The translations under genes and the position numbers were made by a program. Shown one piece after another: positions 16,450 through 26,900 of a stretch of DNA of 64,000 bases (position 1 is its first letter; each line of letters starts with the position of its first letter). The stretch is from Phycisphaeraceae bacterium. Its GTDB lineage: Bacteria > Planctomycetota > Phycisphaerae > Phycisphaerales > SM1A02. The notes beneath the pieces are model-generated. The model was not told where the DNA came from. It ran no database searches and saw nothing but the letters and a program-made list of their open reading frames with translations. The stretch lies in NCBI GenBank assembly GCA_015709595.1, contig CP054178.1, positions 1,679,205 through 1,743,204 of the forward strand. The letters are read 5' to 3'.

Positions 16450-18063
16450 ATGAACGAACGTTGCGGCAGACAACGGTGGATGCGGAGGCGATCGCACCTG
16501 CTCTCGTGGTCCATCCTCGTGACGGGCGTTGTCGGGTCAACTTTCGCCTACGCCGATCGTCCCATGGATCGTTCACTCAAGGCCACGGCGGCCGACTGGC
16601 TCGAGAAACTGGAGAACCATGACGTCGCGCATTACGTGGTGATCGGGGATTCGATCTCCTTCCGCGCCGATACGTGGACGTGGTTTCTGCGCAACATGCT
16701 GGAGCAACGGTTCGGCGTGGCGGGGGACGGCTACCTGGGGTTCAACGGCGCCTTCGCCTTCACGAACGACGGCTCGATCAATCGTCGTCCGGGGCTCAAG
16801 TACAGGCGGTCCAGCAACTGGGCGTATTCGACGACCGGCGCGGGCGCGCGCCTGCCGCTCGGAGAGCGCAGTGTCGATGGTCTGTTCACCTGCATCGGCG
16901 CCACCGGTTGGGTGGAAGTGGAGATGTTCGGTCCGAAGGCGACGCTGCACTTCGTGCGTGAACAGGGCGCCGGCACGCTCCGCATCCAGGTCAACGGCGC
17001 GTGGGTCGCCGACGTGGACGCCGCGTCGGCCGAATCGATCCCATCGCTGGGCGTCTACACCTTCTCAACGGGTCAGTCCAATCCCAACGTGATCAATCGG
17101 GTTCGAGTCTCGCTCGTGGGCGCGACCGAGGAAAACCCGCAGTGGACGCAGGTCAACGGATTGTTCATGTCCACCGGCGAACCCGGTCCGCTCTTCTCGC
17201 GGCTGGCGCGGGGGGGCGTGGGACCGGAGGACTTCCTGCGGTGCGATCCCGGCATCTTCCGCGACACGCTGGCGTCCCTCAACCCCGATCTCGTGATCAT
17301 CATGCTCGACCATGATGACATCTTCATCTACGCCGATTCGATGGCCATGCTGCTCGACCGGGTGGAGCAGGCCGTCCCGGACGCCGAGATTCTTCTGGTC
17401 ACGCATCACCACTTCGGCGAGTCGCGGGCCTACGACGCGGACGTGCTGAACGATCTGGCCGCCTCGCGCAGTCATGGATATCTGAACTTCTTCGACCTGC
17501 ACCGCGACTTCGCGCACCTTCACGCCCTGGGTTTTCTCATCGACTCCGTCCACTTTTCGGCTGTCGGCGGCGCGTGGTTCGCGCGGCAGTACGACCTGGC
17601 GCTGCAGGGTTGGACGCAGCCGGTGAGCTTCGGCGTTGATCGAGGTGACCTGCTGGGGGGCGAGCTGTACCAGATCCGCGGGTCCGACGACGATGCTCTG
17701 CGCATCCGCTCCGGATTCGGAAGCACGTTCACGGACCTCCACAGCATGCACGCCTGGGCGGAGTTCGTGACCGACACGCCCGACCCCCATGCCCTCGATC
17801 TGTTGATCGAGACGAGCGTCAACCAGCCGTCGGGGATGCTGCGCGTGCTGGTCTGGAACTGGCGCACGAATCAGTTCGAGTCTGTCGGACAGGCGCCGGT
17901 CAACCAGACGGACGAGGAAATCATGATCGACGGGCTCTCGGTCGCTGACCGCGTCTCGACGGACGGGCGGGTGCTGGTGCAGGTGCGTCACGTGGTGGTG
18001 GCGCCGGTCTTCGCCTTCCGGTTCGACAGTCTTCTCGACCACGTTCGCGCCCGGGTGCGCTGA
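16450..18063 (+). CDS. Secreted SGNH-hydrolase-like protein, copy 2
   Basis: A 537-residue tandem paralogue of the preceding gene. It has a signal peptide, VVIGDSISFRADTWTW with the GDS motif, VEVEMFGPKATLHFVREQGA (copy 1 has VRFYGPAATLHYIREPGA), LARGGVGPEDFLRCDP (identical in both), and IDSVHFSAVGG with the D..H pair. Similarity runs end to end, so this is a tandem gene duplication. The 233-base gap between the copies suggests separate promoters. Conservation of all catalytic motifs in both copies argues that both are active, perhaps on different substrates. Confidence 0.72.
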   Translation: MNERCGRQRWMRRRSHLLSWSILVTGVVGSTFAYADRPMDRSLKATAADWLEKLENHDVAHYVVIGDSISFRADTWTWFLRNMLEQRFGVAGDGYLGFNGAFAFTNDGSINRRPGLKYRRSSNWAYSTTGAGARLPLGERSVDGLFTCIGATGWVEVEMFGPKATLHFVREQGAGTLRIQVNGAWVADVDAASAESIPSLGVYTFSTGQSNPNVINRVRVSLVGATEENPQWTQVNGLFMSTGEPGPLFSRLARGGVGPEDFLRCDPGIFRDTLASLNPDLVIIMLDHDDIFIYADSMAMLLDRVEQAVPDAEILLVTHHHFGESRAYDADVLNDLAASRSHGYLNFFDLHRDFAHLHALGFLIDSVHFSAVGGAWFARQYDLALQGWTQPVSFGVDRGDLLGGELYQIRGSDDDALRIRSGFGSTFTDLHSMHAWAEFVTDTPDPHALDLLIETSVNQPSGMLRVLVWNWRTNQFESVGQAPVNQTDEEIMIDGLSVADRVSTDGRVLVQVRHVVVAPVFAFRFDSLLDHVRARVR

Positions 18064-18176
18064 TCGCCGTCTTCACCCGGCTGTCTCGCCGACCGTCCGC
18101 GGGCGACCGTGGCGAGCCGTTCCGGGTGATCGCGGCCTTTGCGGCGACTCGTGCCGCGCATACCCTTGCGCTCCCC

Positions 18177-20093
18177 ATGAGCGACCCCATCGGGCATTAC
18201 TGCGGCATCGCTTGTCTGCGGCTCCGCAAGCCCCTGTCCCACTACGCCGAGAAATACGGTGACATCCTCTGGGGCATGCGCCGGCTGTATCTGCTGCTGG
18301 AGAAGCAGCGGAATCGCGGTCAGGACGGGGCGGGCATCGCCGTCGTCAAGTTCGACATGCCCCCCGGCGATCCGTACCTCGTGCGGGCGCGGTCCGCCGA
18401 GCCCAACCCAACCGAGGCGGTCTTCCGCACCGTGATGCGCGGCTTCCGCCGCGCCGGCGAGATCGACCTGAACGCCCTGGATGAGCGGAAGGCGAAACAC
18501 TGCATCGAGTTTCTGGGCGAGGTCGCCATCGGGCATCTGCGTTACGGCACGCACTCCGGCTACGGGGTCAAGATGTGCCAGCCATACGTGCGTCGCAACA
18601 ACCAGCCCAGCCGCAACATCGCCCTGGCCGGCAATTTCAACATGACCAACTCGTCCCGGCTCTTCGCCAAGCTGGTCGAGTACGGCCTGCACCCGGTGGG
18701 CGACTCCGACACCCAGGTGGTGCTGGAGAAACTGGCCTATTCGCTGGACCTGGAGCACGACCACCTGCGCGCCACGATGGGCCCCGGCTCATTCCGCAAC
18801 CTGGAGGGGCAGGCGCTCGCCGCGGCGATTTCGGAGGACATCGACCTGGCCCGCGTCTTCCGACGCGCCAGCGCGGAATGGGATGGCGGCTATGCCTTCG
18901 TGGGGCTGGTGGGCAACGGCGACGCCTTCGTCTGCCGCGACCCCGCGGGCATTCGTCCGGCGTTCTACCTGATGACTGACGAGGTGGTGGCGGTGGCGTC
19001 GGAGCGGGCCGCCCTGGTCACGGTGTTCAATGTCGATCCCTCGGAAGTCCGCTCCGTTCAGCCCGCCCATGTGCTGGTGATGAAGCGTGACGGCCGCGTG
19101 ATGGAGCAGCCCTTCACCGATCCTCTGCCCACGCGACACTGCACCTTCGAGCGCATCTACTTCAGCCGCGGCAACGACCGCGACATCTACCGCGAGCGCA
19201 AGGCGCTGGGCGAACAGCTCGCGCCGCGCGTGCTCGACGCGATCAACCACGACCTCGATCGCACGGTCTTCAGCTTCATCCCCAACACGGCTGAAACCGC
19301 GTACCTGGGGCTGATCGAGGCGGTGGAGCATAGCCACCACGTCCGCAACGCCGAGACGCTCTGGCGACGCATCCAGCAGGGGGGAGTGACGCGCGACGAG
19401 GTGGATCGCCTGATGAACGGTCGCCTGCGCGTGGAGAAGGCCGCCCACAAGGATCAGAAGCTGCGCACCTTCATCACGCGCGACGTGGGCCGGGGCGACC
19501 TGGTCTCGCATGTCTACGACATCACCCCTGGCGTGGTGACGCCGCAGGACACGCTGGTGGTGCTGGACGATTCGATCGTGCGCGGGACGACGCTGCGCGA
19601 CTCAATCATCACCATGCTGGCCCGGCTCAGGCCGAAGTCGATCATCATCGCCAGCAGTTCGCCTCCCATCATGTACCCGGACTGCTACGGCATCGACATG
19701 AGCCAGCTGGGCCGGTTCATCGCCTTCGAGGCGGCGGTGTCGCTGCTCCACGACCGCAACGAGGCCGACCTGCTGGCCGAGGTCGAGCAGCGCTGCCGCG
19801 AACAGGCCCACCTGCCGGACTCGATGCTCAGGAACCACGTGCGGCTGATCTACGACCGCTTCTCACTCGATGAGATTTCCGCCAAGGTGGCGCAACTTGT
19901 GCGCTCCGATCGACTCACCTGGAAGGGCGACCTGCGGGTGATCTACCAATCCATCGAGGGGCTTCGGGCCGCCATGCCCGCCTGCACCGGCGACTGGTAC
20001 TTCACGGGCGACTACCCCACGCCGGGCGGGTATCGCGTGCTCAACACCGCGTACCTGAACTGGTACAACCGCGTCGAAGGTCGGGCCTACTGA
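18177..20093 (+). CDS. purF: Amidophosphoribosyltransferase, long form
   Basis: First step of de novo purine synthesis: PRPP plus glutamine to phosphoribosylamine. The N-terminus MSDPIGHYCGIACL places the class II glutaminase Cys at residue 9 after a short pro-segment. NRGQDGAGIAVVKFD, GHLRYGTHSGYG and GNFNMTNSS are glutaminase blocks. The PRPP loop is TLVVLDDSIVRGTTLRDSI (about residue 460). At 638 residues it is longer than the E. coli enzyme (about 505) and resembles the long form found in Bacteroidetes, with an extra C-terminal region (residues about 540-638). The start at 18177 gives the conserved N-terminus; the frame upstream is unsupported. Confidence 0.85.
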   Translation: MSDPIGHYCGIACLRLRKPLSHYAEKYGDILWGMRRLYLLLEKQRNRGQDGAGIAVVKFDMPPGDPYLVRARSAEPNPTEAVFRTVMRGFRRAGEIDLNALDERKAKHCIEFLGEVAIGHLRYGTHSGYGVKMCQPYVRRNNQPSRNIALAGNFNMTNSSRLFAKLVEYGLHPVGDSDTQVVLEKLAYSLDLEHDHLRATMGPGSFRNLEGQALAAAISEDIDLARVFRRASAEWDGGYAFVGLVGNGDAFVCRDPAGIRPAFYLMTDEVVAVASERAALVTVFNVDPSEVRSVQPAHVLVMKRDGRVMEQPFTDPLPTRHCTFERIYFSRGNDRDIYRERKALGEQLAPRVLDAINHDLDRTVFSFIPNTAETAYLGLIEAVEHSHHVRNAETLWRRIQQGGVTRDEVDRLMNGRLRVEKAAHKDQKLRTFITRDVGRGDLVSHVYDITPGVVTPQDTLVVLDDSIVRGTTLRDSIITMLARLRPKSIIIASSSPPIMYPDCYGIDMSQLGRFIAFEAAVSLLHDRNEADLLAEVEQRCREQAHLPDSMLRNHVRLIYDRFSLDEISAKVAQLVRSDRLTWKGDLRVIYQSIEGLRAAMPACTGDWYFTGDYPTPGGYRVLNTAYLNWYNRVEGRAY

Positions 20094-20224
20094 CGGCTGG
20101 CGCGGCTCGCGGCACGCCCCGGCGAGCCACGGGCTCGGGGAGTGACCCGCGCACCCGCAGCCCAGAGACGAATCCCGCTCCAGCCGGACCTCCGTCGGTC
20201 CGATAGGAGTGGTGGACGCACCCC

Positions 20225-21196
20225 ATGAGCGACCAGATGCGACAGACCGCCGCGGGGCTGGCCCGCGCCATCGACGCGGCGCTGTCACGGCGCGATCTGG
20301 TCGAGGCCCGGGTGCTCGCCGACGCCGGTCTGCGGCTGCCGCGTCGCACGCCCGCGCTCGCCGAGGCACTCGCCCGGTTTCACCTGGCGCATGGTCGGCC
20401 CGAGTCCGCGCTGCGCATGCTGTCCGATCTGCCGCGTCCTGGCGCGTCGACCCGTCATCTTCGCGCCGTGGCCCTTCTGGCGCTGGATCGCACGATTGAG
20501 GCCCGCATGGAGCTGCTGCACGCCGCTGGCCCGGAAGCGCCGGCCGAATCGCGTCTGCTGGCGGCGCTGCTGGCCTGGGAGGCGGGGGACCATGACGAGG
20601 CCGCGTCGCTGGCGCGGTCGGTCGAGCGTGGTCCATGGGCGCCGCTGGCGGAGGTCATCCTCACCGCGCTGCACGTGTCCGCGGGTGATCTCGAGGCCGC
20701 CGAGGCGCCCGCCGCCCGGCTGCATGCGCTGGCCGCGCTTCCGGGTCTGCGGCAGGTCATCCGCCTGTTTCTGGCGTCGCTCGGTCTGCGCCGTACGCAC
20801 GAGGTGCCCGATGCCGACCCGGTGCAGGTATCCGAGCTTTCAGACGAACTAGCCGCCGCGCCGGCCCTGCTTGCCCGGCTGGTGGATGAGTCGCGCCGGA
20901 CTCAGGATCGCTCCGCGGCGCGTCTGTTGCGCTGCGTCCTGATCGCGCGGATCGCCGCCGAACCCGAACGCAGCGACCTGATCGTCGCCCTGGCTGACCT
21001 GACCGACCTGCTGGACGGCCCCGTCATCGCCAGCGAGGTGACCAGGCGAGGCCTGGCCGATCATCCCCTGTCCGCCACGCTACGGCTGCTGGATGAGCAG
21101 TTCCGTCGGCGGGTCGAGAACGTGGAAACGGACGCGCCCGACGGCGCGACGATCGAAGCCGGGGCAGCGACTCATCTTCGGAAGATCGCCGCATGA
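20225..21196 (+). CDS. TPR-like repeat protein
   Basis: A 323-residue Ala/Leu/Arg-rich helical protein built of repeated antiparallel helices (ALAEALARFHLAHGRPESAL, then RLLAALLAWEAGDHDEAASL), matching degenerate tetratricopeptide repeats. No signal peptide, so cytoplasmic. Its stop overlaps the ATG of the next TPR gene (ATGA at 21193-21196), so the two are coupled and probably act together. No catalytic feature was seen. Confidence 0.6.
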   Translation: MSDQMRQTAAGLARAIDAALSRRDLVEARVLADAGLRLPRRTPALAEALARFHLAHGRPESALRMLSDLPRPGASTRHLRAVALLALDRTIEARMELLHAAGPEAPAESRLLAALLAWEAGDHDEAASLARSVERGPWAPLAEVILTALHVSAGDLEAAEAPAARLHALAALPGLRQVIRLFLASLGLRRTHEVPDADPVQVSELSDELAAAPALLARLVDESRRTQDRSAARLLRCVLIARIAAEPERSDLIVALADLTDLLDGPVIASEVTRRGLADHPLSATLRLLDEQFRRRVENVETDAPDGATIEAGAATHLRKIAA

Positions 21197-22311
21197 CCGA
21201 GGCGGATCGCATCATCGCCGCGCGTCATCTTCGCGAGGCCCGGCGATCAACCGGGCACGAGGCGCTGGAGGCGGTGGCGTGGGCTCGCTGCGCCGTGCCG
21301 CGGAGCGTCCGGGCCATCGTGTTCGAGGCCCGGCTGACGATCGAGCAGGGCGACGCCGCCGAGGCGGATGCGCTCATCGCCCAGGGGTTGCTGCTGGCTC
21401 CCGCCGACGCCTCGCTGCTCACGCTCCATGCCCGTCGTCTTCTCGACCGCGGGCTGGTGGAGCGAGCCGGGCGCGTCGCCGACCTGGCGCTCTCGAAGCG
21501 ACCATATCACGTCGGGTTGCGCCGTCTGGCTGCGCGGATCGCGCGGGCGCGGGGAGACGCGGCGCAGGCCGCGGACCATCTGCGAGCCGCGTTGCGGATC
21601 GGACCGGCGGGCCGGCGCGGCGTGCTGTCCGACCTCATCGTCGTGCTGCTCGAGCTGGATCGCACCGAGGAAGCACGAACGCTCGTGAACACGCTTGACC
21701 CGCCCTCGCTCTACCTCGAGTCGCTGATCGTTGAGCGACTGGAAGGACCGCTGGCGGCCCTCGACCGGCTGACGGACGCCAGTCCACCGGCGGAGCATGC
21801 TTCAGGCGCCGTCGCGCCCGCGGATGAGTCGGACTCTGATTCATCCGACCATCGGCTGGAGCGCCGGATCGATCTGGCCGATCGCGTCGGCGACGGGGGC
21901 CGTCTTGATGACGCCCTTCAGGCGGTTTCGCGCGCTACGCCGCGGGCGCTTCGCCGCGCGGTCCGAGTGTGGCTTCGCCGCGGCGAGTTCGAGACCGTGC
22001 TCGAGCGACTTGAGATCACGACGGACCGCCCGGACGCATCCCGCGAGCGACCGAGCGATCCGACGGCTGACCAGTCCATCCTGGCGGCCGTCGCGCATGT
22101 GGCTCTCGGGCGGTCCGATGAAGCGGAACTGCTGCTCTCGCGGCACCCGCGACGAGAGAGCGCCTGCTGCCGCCATCACGTGGCGGACGCCTGGCGTGAT
22201 GCACTCATCGGGATGCTCACGCGGGGCGTGACGCGACCGGATGGTCGCCTGCCGTTCGACGGGGCGCCGCTTCTCGGCGCGTTCCTGTCCGGCGACGAGG
22301 TTCCGGTCTGA
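21193..22311 (+). CDS. TPR-like repeat protein, coupled to the previous gene
   Basis: A 372-residue protein with TPR-like helical repeats (LTIEQGDAAEADALIAQGLL, then AARIARARGDAAQAADHLRA). An acidic linker (DESDSDSSDHRLERRID, about residue 210) precedes a second repeat domain. Its start overlaps the stop of the previous gene by four bases. The two proteins have the same composition and organisation and may be halves of one scaffold. No function can be assigned. Confidence 0.58.
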   Translation: MTEADRIIAARHLREARRSTGHEALEAVAWARCAVPRSVRAIVFEARLTIEQGDAAEADALIAQGLLLAPADASLLTLHARRLLDRGLVERAGRVADLALSKRPYHVGLRRLAARIARARGDAAQAADHLRAALRIGPAGRRGVLSDLIVVLLELDRTEEARTLVNTLDPPSLYLESLIVERLEGPLAALDRLTDASPPAEHASGAVAPADESDSDSSDHRLERRIDLADRVGDGGRLDDALQAVSRATPRALRRAVRVWLRRGEFETVLERLEITTDRPDASRERPSDPTADQSILAAVAHVALGRSDEAELLLSRHPRRESACCRHHVADAWRDALIGMLTRGVTRPDGRLPFDGAPLLGAFLSGDEVPV

Positions 22312-22446
22312 TCCGCCGCGGTCGGTGCGGCGCCGTGGAGCGCGTAGCCAAGGCCGGGCGGCCGCATCCAACCGGCATTGGCCGTCCGGTCGGCTACACT
22401 GGTGGCCGCATTGTTGACGGCGCTGGCGTTCGATCACACTGCCCGC

Positions 22447-23403
22447 ATGTCCACCCTCTTTCTCATCGTGTACTGCGTGCTCATCGTGGGCGCCTCGCTG
22501 GCGGGCGGACTGGTGCCGCTCTTCACGCGGGCCAATCACCGGGCGATGCAGTTCATCCTCAGCGGCGTGGCGGGGGTGATGCTGGGCGTGGCCCTGCTGC
22601 ACCTGATTCCGCACGGCTACTTCGAGTATCGCGAGGCGGGGCATGGCGCCGCCTCCATCGATCTTGTGATGCGCTGGGCGCTGGGCGGCCTGCTCCTCAT
22701 GTTCCTGCTGGAGCGGTTCTTCTGCTTCCATCACCATGAAGTGGAGGGGCTGGAGGACGGGTGCGGCCACGAGCATGCCGCGACCCCCGCCGAAGACCGT
22801 CACCGCCACGACGGCCCCTGCGATCACAACCACCGGCACGCACCGACCGACGCATCCGCTCATCATCACCGGCTCGGTTGGACCGGCGCCGCCGTGGGCA
22901 TGACCATCCATAGTCTGCTGGAGGGCGTCGCCCTGGCGGCGAGCGTGGAGGCGGGTCTGCATCACGGCGGGGCGACCACCCTGGCCGGCTTCGGCACGTT
23001 CCTGGTGATTTTCCTGCACAAGTCGTTTGATTCGCTCACCATCGGCACGCTCATGGCGAAGGGAGGGCATGCGCCCGCGGTTCGCCACCTGGTGAACGGG
23101 CTGTTCGCCCTGATCGTTCCGGTGGGCGTGCTGCTCTTCGCCTTTGGACTGAAATCGCTGCCCGCCAGCGCCCACGAAGTGCTGGGGGCGGCGCTGGCGC
23201 TCAGTGCGGGCACATTCATCTGCATTGCGCTGAGCGACGTGCTGCCCGAACTCCAGTTTCACCAGCACGACCGGGTGAAGCTCTCCGCCGCCCTGCTGGC
23301 CGGACTGGCCGTGGCCTTCGTGATCGGGCTGTTCGAGGGCGGCGCCCACGGTCACCTCGACGTGGATGTGCCCGGTCACGAGCATCACGATCACGACCAT
23401 TGA
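22447..23403 (+). CDS. ZIP-family metal (zinc) transporter
   Basis: A 318-residue inner-membrane protein. The first helices (LFLIVYCVLIVGASLAGGLV) end in VALLHLIPHGYFEY with a metal-site His. A His-rich cytoplasmic loop follows (HHHEVEGLEDGCGHEHAA and more, residues about 98-140). The central family signature is GMTIHSLLEGVALAAS, then FLVIFLHKSFDSLTIGTL, matching the HN..EG and H..P(E) helices of ZIP proteins. The C-terminal tail is His-rich (HGHLDVDVPGHEHHDHDH). Zinc or another divalent metal is the likely substrate. The start at 22447 was chosen because the upstream frame has no hydrophobic leader. Confidence 0.85.
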   Translation: MSTLFLIVYCVLIVGASLAGGLVPLFTRANHRAMQFILSGVAGVMLGVALLHLIPHGYFEYREAGHGAASIDLVMRWALGGLLLMFLLERFFCFHHHEVEGLEDGCGHEHAATPAEDRHRHDGPCDHNHRHAPTDASAHHHRLGWTGAAVGMTIHSLLEGVALAASVEAGLHHGGATTLAGFGTFLVIFLHKSFDSLTIGTLMAKGGHAPAVRHLVNGLFALIVPVGVLLFAFGLKSLPASAHEVLGAALALSAGTFICIALSDVLPELQFHQHDRVKLSAALLAGLAVAFVIGLFEGGAHGHLDVDVPGHEHHDHDH

Positions 23404-23975
23404 TTCGGCGGCGCCGGACGCCGCGTCCGCCCCCGTTCCTCCCGGGGCGCCGCCGCTCATGTCTTGACGATCGGGGGCCGATGACTATCCTGACCCGTCA
23501 TGTCACTCCGCACCGCCGACATCGCCATCATCGCCATTGAGAGCCCCCGTTAAGGGCGACGGCGATTGGTGCGGACCAGCATGATCCACCACTCGGCCTC
23601 GCCCACGCGGGGCCGGTTGTGTTTTGAGCCGAGGTTCAACACGAGAGAGACGCGAGAGGGACACCGAGAAGAGGTGTGAAACACGGAGGACCACCGAGGG
23701 CCACGGAGAGAAGAAGGTGGTGATTCGAGATCAGCAGGCAGAAAACAGGAGACAGGAGACAGAGTTTCGGAGGCGAGAACGAACGGGTGCTTGTGATCGT
23801 TGTTTCGGGAGAGTCTCTGTCAGTGTTCAGGGATGTGCATCCGTGCTTTGATCTCATCTGATCATCCTCCGTGGCTCTCCGTGTCTCAAACTCTGATTCG
23901 ATTCCGCATTCCTCTCGTGTGTCTCTCGTGTCCCTCTCGTATTGAATCACTCTTCGCCGCTCCAGAGATCGACCC
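23404..23975. other. Repeat-rich intergenic region upstream of ileS
   Basis: This region contains, in order, an inverted repeat after the ZIP gene (23406-23455), a 15-codon open reading from an ATG at 23500 with no recognisable role, and two purine-rich tracts in opposite orientation. The left tract (about 23640-23720) has the ACACGAGAGAGACGCGAGAG type and ACACGGAGGACCACCGAGGG. The right tract (about 23868-23940) has the complementary CTCCGTGGCTCTCCGTGTCT and CTCTCGTGTGTCTCTCG. A short AACAGGA/GACAGGA heptad run lies near 23744-23762. No gene longer than 70 codons is credible here. Confidence 0.6.
23406..23455 (+). terminator. Possible terminator hairpin after the ZIP gene
   Basis: A perfect 10-bp inverted repeat CGGCGGCGCC (23406-23415) and GGCGCCGCCG (23446-23455), starting three bases after the stop. 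No T-run follows, so termination would not be of the classical type. Confidence 0.4.
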
Positions 23976-26900
23976 ATGACCGACACCGCAACGACCAAGC
24001 CGAACTACAAGAACACGCTCAATCTGCCCAGGACCGACTTCCCCATGAAGGCGAACCTGTCGCAGAATGAGCCGCAGTCGGTCAAACGCTGGGCCGAGGC
24101 GCGGCTGTATGACGCGATCATGCGCGCCCGCGCCGAGTCCGCTTCGCCCCCCTTCGTGTTTCACGACGGCCCGCCCTACGCCAACGGCGACATTCACGTG
24201 GGGCACCTGCTCAACAAGGTGCTCAAGGACATCGTGGTGCGCACGCGCCTGATGGAGGGCTCTCACACCCCCTACGTGCCGGGGTGGGACTGCCACGGCC
24301 TGCCCATCGAACACAAGGTGATGACCGACCTGATCGAGAAGGGCAAGATGGACAAACTCGCCACGCTGCCGGACGACCAGCGGCGCATGGTCATCCGCCG
24401 CGAGTGCCAGAAGTACGCGGAGAAGTACGTCAAACTGCAGGCGGAGCAGATGAAGCGGCTGCTCACGCTGGCCGACTACGACCACCCGTACATGACCATG
24501 GCGAAGGAGTACGAGGCGGCGGTGCTGGAGGTGTTTGCCACGCTCGTCGAGCGCGGCTTGGTGTACCGCGCGCTCAAGGCGGTGCACTGGTCGATCGCCA
24601 ACGAAACCGCGCTGGCCGAGGCGGAACTGGAGTACTACGACCGCGAGGACCTGTCGATCTACGTGGACTTTGAGGCCGCAGACCGCGAGGCCGTGGGCGC
24701 GGCGTTCGGTGTGGAACTGGATGAGACGCCCAGTTTCATGATCTGGACCACCACGCCGTGGACGCTGCCGGCCAATCTGGCCATCGCGGTCAACCCGCGC
24801 TTCACCTACGCGCTGGTTCGGATCGATGGCGCGCTGACCATCGTGGCCCGCGAGGCGGTGGAGCGGATCACCAAGGCGGCCAGGAGCGTGGATGTGGAGG
24901 TGCTGGCCGAAACCGCCGGTGAGAAACTGGTGGGGCTGCGGTATCGGCATCCGTTTGTGTCGATCGTGGAGCGCGCGGAGGGTCCGAATCAAGAACTCAC
25001 GTTGCGCCTCGGTCGCCCTCCCGCTTCGACGGATGATCTTGGCGCAGTGTCTACGGTCGTCGCCGCCGACTACGTCACGCTCGAAGACGGCACCGGGCTG
25101 GTCCACACCGCGCCGGGCCACGGGCAGGAGGACTACCAGACCGGCCTGCGCGTGGGGCTGCCCATCTACTGTCCGGTGCGCAAGGACGGCACATACGACG
25201 ACACGGTTCCCGAGTGGCTGCGCGGCATGTCCATCTGGGACGCCAACGAGAAGATCAGGCAGCACCTGGAAACCAGCGGCCATTTGTTCTTCTGGCACAC
25301 ATTCACGCACTCCTACCCACACGACTGGCGCGGCAAGTCGCCCGTCATCTTCCGCGCCACCGAGCAGTGGTTCGTGAGCGTGGACAAGCCGTTCGAGTTG
25401 TCTCGGGGCGACACGCTCCCCTCTCCCTCCGGGAGAGGGGCCGGGGGTGAGGGCGAGCGTGAGGGCTCTTCCCTCCGCACCCGCGCCCTTGCGGCGGCGA
25501 GCAGCGAGGTTCAGTTCATCCCCGAATGGGGCCGCAACCGGATGCGCGGCATGCTGGAGTCGCGCCCCGACTGGTGCCTCTCGCGCCAGCGGGCGTGGGG
25601 CGTGCCGATCCCGGCGTTCGAGGGTCCGGACGGGCAGGTGTTCCTGACCGCCGCCAGCGTGCGCGCCGTGGCGAAGGTCGTGGCCGCGAAGGGCTCGGAT
25701 GCGTGGTTCACGGATTCGCCGGAGCAACTGCTGGCCCACTATGACGCGACCTCCGACCCCGATGCGCCGGATTGGGTGAGATCCATCAGCCGTCAGCCAT
25801 CAGCCGTCAGCCCGTTGCCGACAGCCGCCCCAGCACTCCGCAAGATGCATGACATCTTCGACGTCTGGTTCGAGTCCGGCTCATCCTGGGCCGCCGTGCT
25901 GCACCAGCGCGGGCTGGCGCGCACCGACGGCGGCCCCTCCGCCGACCTGTATCTCGAAGGGTCCGACCAGCATCGCGGCTGGTTCCAGGCGTCGCTGCTG
26001 CCCTCCATCGGCGTGCGCGGCGTGGCCCCCTACAAGGCCCTGCTCACCCACGGCTTCATCGTCGACAAAGACGGCCGCAAGATGAGCAAGTCGCTGGGCA
26101 ACACGCTGGAGGTGGAAGACCTGCTCAAGGACCACGGCGCGGACGTGTGCCGCTGGTGGGTCTCGTCGCTGGCGTTCGAGAACGACATCAAGATGGACGC
26201 GGAGTTCTTCCGCGTGGCGGGCGAGTCGTACCGCAAGGTCCGCAACACGCTGCGATTTCTGCTGAGCAACCTGTCGGACTTCGTGCCGGGAGCGGGAAAC
26301 AGCGGCGCAGGCGTCAGTGGCGCAGGCGTCCCACCTGCGATCCTCACCACCCGCGTCAATCTTCACGCGCTCGCGCCCGTTTCGCTCGACGCGTACGCGC
26401 TGGCCATGGCCGCCAAACTCCAGCACGAGGTGCGTCAGGCGTACCTGGAGTACCGCTTCCGCGACGCGCATCAGGCGCTCTACGACTTCTGCAACGACAC
26501 GCTGAGCGCGGTGTACTGCGCCGCGGTGAAGGATCGCCTGTACTGCGACAGGCCGGATTCGCCCCGCCGCCGCGCCACGCAGACCGTGATGTGGGAGATT
26601 CTCGAGGTTCTCACGCGGCTGCTGGCCCCGTTGATGCCTCACACGGCGGAGGAAGCAGCGAAGTCGATGGGACGAACCGAGTCCATCCACCTGACCACGC
26701 ACCACGATCTGGATGTCGCCTGCGACGCCGACTGGCCCCGCGTGCTCGAGGCCCGCGAGCAGGCGCTCAAGGCGCTGGAAGCGGCCAAGCAGCGCGGCAT
26801 CGAGAACCCGCTGGATGCGGGCGTCACACTGCCCGACCCGGACGGGGTGCTCAAGCGTTTCAGCGCCGACCTGGCCGACCTGCTGGGGGTGTCGCGCGTG

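Noticed and set aside
17098-17112. GGGTTCGAGTCTC resembling a tRNA T-arm
   Set aside because: It lies in the coding frame of the SGNH gene and no acceptor or anticodon stems pair with it.
23500-23547. 15-codon open reading starting MSLRTADIAI that looks like a transporter N-terminus
   Set aside because: It is too short and ends in a stop. No downstream frame continues it, so a gene remnant cannot be shown.
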